From NCBI GenBank assembly GCA_002424305.1, contig DIQZ01000102.1, forward strand, positions 1-9,329: a stretch of 9,329 bases of DNA, written 5' to 3'. A program made the position numbers and the translations under genes. The notes under the pieces were generated by a model. It ran no database searches, was not told where the DNA came from, and worked only from the letters and a program-made list of their open reading frames with translations. Of this stretch, positions 6,894-9,329 are shown piece by piece. This stretch comes from Firmicutes bacterium UBA5449 (lineage in GTDB: Bacteria; Bacillota; SHA-98; UBA4971). Position 1 is the first letter of the stretch; every line of letters begins with the position of its first letter.

Positions 6894-6923
6894 TTGAAAG
6901 AGTAGGCTTGAGCAACGTATCAT
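6894..6923 (+). promoter_or_regulatory. possible weak promoter for the M50 protease gene
   Basis: TTGAAA (6894-6899) and TATCAT (6918-6923) are separated by 18 bp and lie about 80 bp before the ATG at 7006. The boxes are acceptable but not strong for a housekeeping sigma factor, and no other candidate in the gap is clearly better. Confidence 0.25.
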
Positions 6924-7005
6924 CAACTTGTGCAGTCAGGGAGGACATTACAGAATCTAAAGAATAACACATGGTGACGATCTTGTCATGGGGAGGGATC
7001 CCAAA

Positions 7006-7578
7006 ATGAAAATGGTCGGACCCCTATGTATCATCGTTTTCGTTGCCATCGTCGCGCCGCTCCTTACGCTCATCCATGAACTTGGCCATGCGCTGGTTGC
7101 CCTCACTCTCATCCCGCAAGATATCGTAATTCGTCTGGGTCAGGATTCGAAAATCCGGCTGTTTAGGCGGGGTAGGCTCCAGATCCTGGTGCAGCCAATA
7201 GGTGGATGGTTCGGATACTACAATTGGGCTGCAGATGTTGTGGAAGTAAAGAAGTCGCACGCTCTCTGGATAGCTCTGGCAGGCCCTGCTGCGTCACTTC
7301 TGACGGCATTACTGTGCGCTACCTTAAAGAGTGTCCTCGATGTCGGGCTACCCTTCGCAGGTGATCTGATCCACATGTCGATGGTTTATGCCATAATCTT
7401 GTTTTTGGCCACCATAATACCGATCAAATACCCATCCTGGTGGATTGGATATGCCGGTAGATGGAGTGACGGCTGCCTGGCATGGTACTGTCTCTTCGGA
7501 GAAAGCGACAAGGTTGTTTTTGTCAAGAAAGCGAGACATGATGAAGCCTCAGGAGATTATCCCACTCAGATTTACTGA
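7006..7578 (+). CDS. small M50 (site-2-protease-like) membrane metalloprotease
   Basis: M50 proteases cut substrates within or next to the membrane using zinc. The ATG at 7006 is preferred over 6988 because GGGAGG at 6991-6996 lies 9 nt upstream. The 190-residue product begins with a hydrophobic helix that runs into the zinc motif HELGH (residues 24-28). A hydrophilic loop follows, then a second membrane segment with the family motif LAGPAAS (91-97) and a third at about 125-141. The sequence YPSWWIGYAGRWSDG (142-156) supplies the third ligand position (SDG in place of the usual NxxPxxxxDG). No PDZ or CBS domain is present. It looks intact. The substrate is unknown. Peptide-maturation or immunity work for the neighbouring TOMM cluster is possible, but the 729-bp gap and its likely own promoter leave this unproven. 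Confidence 0.82.
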   Translation: MKMVGPLCIIVFVAIVAPLLTLIHELGHALVALTLIPQDIVIRLGQDSKIRLFRRGRLQILVQPIGGWFGYYNWAADVVEVKKSHALWIALAGPAASLLTALLCATLKSVLDVGLPFAGDLIHMSMVYAIILFLATIIPIKYPSWWIGYAGRWSDGCLAWYCLFGESDKVVFVKKARHDEASGDYPTQIY

Positions 7579-7604
7579 AAATGCTCTTCTAATGCTCGCT
7601 CAAA

Positions 7605-7626
7605 GGCGTCGTATGGGCGTCGTATG
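7605..7626. repeat. perfect tandem duplication of an 11-bp unit
   Basis: GGCGTCGTATG occurs twice back to back (7605-7615 and 7616-7626). The last copy overlaps a small inverted repeat, GTCGTA-TG-TACGAC. It lies between the M50 stop and the amidohydrolase promoter, about 50 bp upstream of the -35 box. It could be a slippage duplication or paired regulator half-sites. Confidence 0.55.
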
Positions 7627-7676
7627 TACGACTGTCTCTCTAGCCACCCAAATGTGTTACAACCTCGGGAAGATTC

Positions 7677-7705
7677 TTGATTTTCGCAGCGTACATGCGT
7701 ATAAT
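7677..7705 (+). promoter_or_regulatory. sigma-A/sigma-70-like promoter of the amidohydrolase gene
   Basis: TTGATT (7677-7682), a 17-bp spacer and a perfect TATAAT (7700-7705) give a near-consensus promoter. Transcription would begin near 7712, leaving a leader of about 50 nt before the ATG at 7763. This indicates that the amidohydrolase is transcribed separately from the M50 gene. Confidence 0.7.
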
Positions 7706-7762
7706 AGCAAACTGGTATGGACTGGAGTTAGAGCACTAATCGCAGCTGGGAGGCAACAGCAC

Positions 7763-9329
7763 ATGTCAAAGGTAAGAGTGTGTAAAGACGAGAATGAATT
7801 ACTGCTGAAAAACGGGCAAATCCTTGCTTTAGATCCTAGCGTCCCGGAAACAGAGGCATTGATGATTCGCGATGGCCGGATCGCATATGTCGGGACCGAA
7901 CAGGGAGCATTGGCAGCAAGCCATAGTACACCCGACGTCATTGATCTTGAAGGTAAGACTGTTATTCCGGGTTTTGTGGAATCACACATGCATCCATCCA
8001 TCTTGGCCACAACATTGCTCGATGTGAACTGCGTATATCCTGCAGTGAAATCCGTCGCAGATATAGTCAACAATGTTGCGGAACGGATAAATGAGACTGA
8101 TAAGCAAAGATGGGTTCGCGGCTGGGGATACGATGACAGCAAGCTGGAGGAGCACAGACATCCCACCAGATGGGATTTGGACGAAGTTTCGCCTGATAAT
8201 CCTGTCTATATAAGAAGGACCTGTGCTCATATGGGTGTCGCAAACAGCGAGGCTTTGAGAATCTCAGGGATTACCAAGAATACACCTGATCCTGAAGGAG
8301 GATGCATCCAACGGGAGCCGGCCACAGGCGAGCCTACCGGCTTACTGATGGATCGCGCCCAAGATTTGCTGGCTATCCCACCGTATACAGATGAGGAAGT
8401 CGAACGTGGATTCATGCTTGCCCTTGGGCAGTTGTCCAAGTGGGGCATAACTACAGTCCACGACATGCTGGTAGACAGCGCTGCTTTCAGAGTGTACCAG
8501 AAACTCGCGGAAAGCAACAAGCTGTCTGTACGCGTTCGTCCGTGGCTGGAGGGAATCACATTTGGCTCGAGAGACGCAGGGCTCATACCTCATGCTCTAG
8601 GTTTGGGGCTTAAGAGCGGATACGGCAATGACATGCTCAAGGTAATGGGTATGAAGTTTATCCTGGATGGAAGCATAGGTGGTCGTTCTGCAGCAGTGGC
8701 AGATAGCTATGTAGGAGCTACTGACGACAAAGGCATCCTCTACGTTGACAGAGATGAACTCGTTCCCCTTGTGACTGAGTGCGCGAAGAAAGGCCTTAGG
8801 GTGTCCATCCACGGCATCGGGGAAAGGGCAATAGAACTTGCCATAGCTGCTATGGAAGAAGTCACTAAAGAAGTGCCGATAGAGACGGTACGAAGTATGC
8901 GAAACAGAATAGACCACTGCGTTTTACCAACCGAGGACCATCTCAAGAGGATAAAAAACCTGGGATTGATAGTTGAATCATCGATATCCTTCATATATGC
9001 ATTAGGCGACAGCTGGATATCTAACCTCGGTCATGAGCGTGCATGCAGCACATTTCCAACCAGAACTACCATTGATATGGGGATTCCGCTGGCAGGTAAC
9101 TCTGATTCACCTGTGTGCGACGGAAATCCTCTGCTCGGGATGTATGCGGCAGTAACACGGAAAACCTCGACCGGTCAGTCATTTGGTAATTCTGAGAGCA
9201 TAACTGTGGATGAAGCCCTTCGTGCTTATACAACAGTAGGGGCCTACGCAGGCTGCGAAGAAGATCTCTATGGAAGCATTACCCCGGGCAAGCGGGCTGA
9301 CCTGGTTGTGCTTTCAGAGAATCCCATGG
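7763..9329 (+). CDS. YtcJ-type metal-dependent amidohydrolase (amidohydrolase family 3), 3' end cut by the window
   Basis: This cytosolic hydrolase family cleaves amide or formamide bonds with one or two metal ions; the exact substrate cannot be read from sequence. The ATG at 7763 follows GGGAGG at a 9-nt spacing. The N-terminal beta-sandwich (to about residue 65) ends in TVIPGFVESHMHP, whose H75 and H77 are metal ligands. WGITTVHDM (227-235) follows, then MKFILDGSIGGRSA with K298 at the usual bridging-lysine region. Further metal or catalytic positions are H350 (SIHGIGERA), H385 (RIDH) and D447 (AGNSDSPV). After NPLLGMYAAVTR the C-terminal GSITPGKRADLVVLSENP block is present, so of a usual 530-540 residues only a short tail is missing. 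All 522 visible codons are open with key residues intact. It is related in type to N-substituted formamide deformylases, but specificity is open. Confidence 0.9.
   Translation, partial: MSKVRVCKDENELLLKNGQILALDPSVPETEALMIRDGRIAYVGTEQGALAASHSTPDVIDLEGKTVIPGFVESHMHPSILATTLLDVNCVYPAVKSVADIVNNVAERINETDKQRWVRGWGYDDSKLEEHRHPTRWDLDEVSPDNPVYIRRTCAHMGVANSEALRISGITKNTPDPEGGCIQREPATGEPTGLLMDRAQDLLAIPPYTDEEVERGFMLALGQLSKWGITTVHDMLVDSAAFRVYQKLAESNKLSVRVRPWLEGITFGSRDAGLIPHALGLGLKSGYGNDMLKVMGMKFILDGSIGGRSAAVADSYVGATDDKGILYVDRDELVPLVTECAKKGLRVSIHGIGERAIELAIAAMEEVTKEVPIETVRSMRNRIDHCVLPTEDHLKRIKNLGLIVESSISFIYALGDSWISNLGHERACSTFPTRTTIDMGIPLAGNSDSPVCDGNPLLGMYAAVTRKTSTGQSFGNSESITVDEALRAYTTVGAYAGCEEDLYGSITPGKRADLVVLSENPM

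Larger units (their letters stand above)
6277..7005. other. 729-bp region with no convincing gene, only very small ORFs
   Basis: This gap lies between the YcaO/BtrH chimera and the M50 protease gene. Plus-strand small frames are at 6287-6385 (32 aa), 6447-6548 (33 aa), 6564-6773 (69 aa from GTG) and 6854-6967 (37 aa from ATG with a distant GGAG). The 6564 frame contains a protein-like stretch (IELVLGLNDLGLSHAVRDV) but no family I recognise, so it may be a gene remnant. I found no tRNA, no rho-independent terminator and no long repeat. Minus-strand frames show nothing recognisable. The region may hold remnants of other cluster genes. Confidence 0.5.

Noticed and set aside
7657..8166. Long minus-strand open frame, plus others at 8227-8586, 8342-8593 and 8597-8917
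   Set aside because: They lie opposite the amidohydrolase, whose plus-strand frame carries all family motifs. The minus frames show no motif and are shadows.
1..9329. CRISPR array, tRNA or rRNA genes
   Set aside because: No regularly spaced direct repeats, no tRNA T-loop/anticodon pattern and no rRNA-like sequence were seen.

Overview
This looks like an accessory, partly decayed stretch of a bacterial chromosome. The moderate GC content, strong Shine-Dalgarno sequences, an ISLre2-family transposase and a CUT1-type sugar transporter suggest a Firmicutes or Clostridia-like host. That assignment is an inference and could be wrong. Intact genes sit beside truncated ones, and several family-homology boundaries stop abruptly, which points to repeated deletions.

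Left part (1-3042, minus strand): a full-length ISLre2/UPF0236 transposase lies at 197-1615. Upstream of it on the same strand are the remains of a sugar ABC transporter operon. The MalG-like permease (1822-2454) has lost its C-terminus. The MalF-like permease (2509 to about 3042) has lost its N-terminal half and its start codon. No substrate-binding protein or ATPase is visible. Positions 3043-3600 hold no recognisable gene but contain a 27-bp interrupted palindrome.

Middle part (3601-6276, plus strand): this is the remnant of a gene cluster for a ribosomally made, azole/azoline-type (TOMM) peptide, mixed with acyl-carrier-type enzymology. It starts with the C-terminal half of a FabF-like beta-ketoacyl synthase that lacks the catalytic Cys half. 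Next is a TOMM leader-binding/E1-like cyclodehydratase partner with one in-frame TAA at 4599-4601. The last gene is an in-frame chimera of the N-terminus of a YcaO protein and the C-terminal two thirds of a BtrH_N/DUF4872 protein. The chimeric junction is a near-perfect 57-bp hairpin with 20-bp arms, 19 codons long. The intact ancestor probably combined KS, E1-like, YcaO and BtrH-type acyltransferase genes, a combination worth searching for in intact form elsewhere.

Right part (6277-9329, plus strand): about 730 bp without a convincing gene contains a few tiny ORFs, two of which could be considered precursor-peptide candidates. It is followed by a small intact M50 (site-2-protease-like) membrane metalloprotease at 7006-7578. 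A consensus-like sigma-A promoter at 7677-7705 then precedes an amidohydrolase of the YtcJ type (7763 to the window end), which runs off the edge with probably only its last few residues missing.
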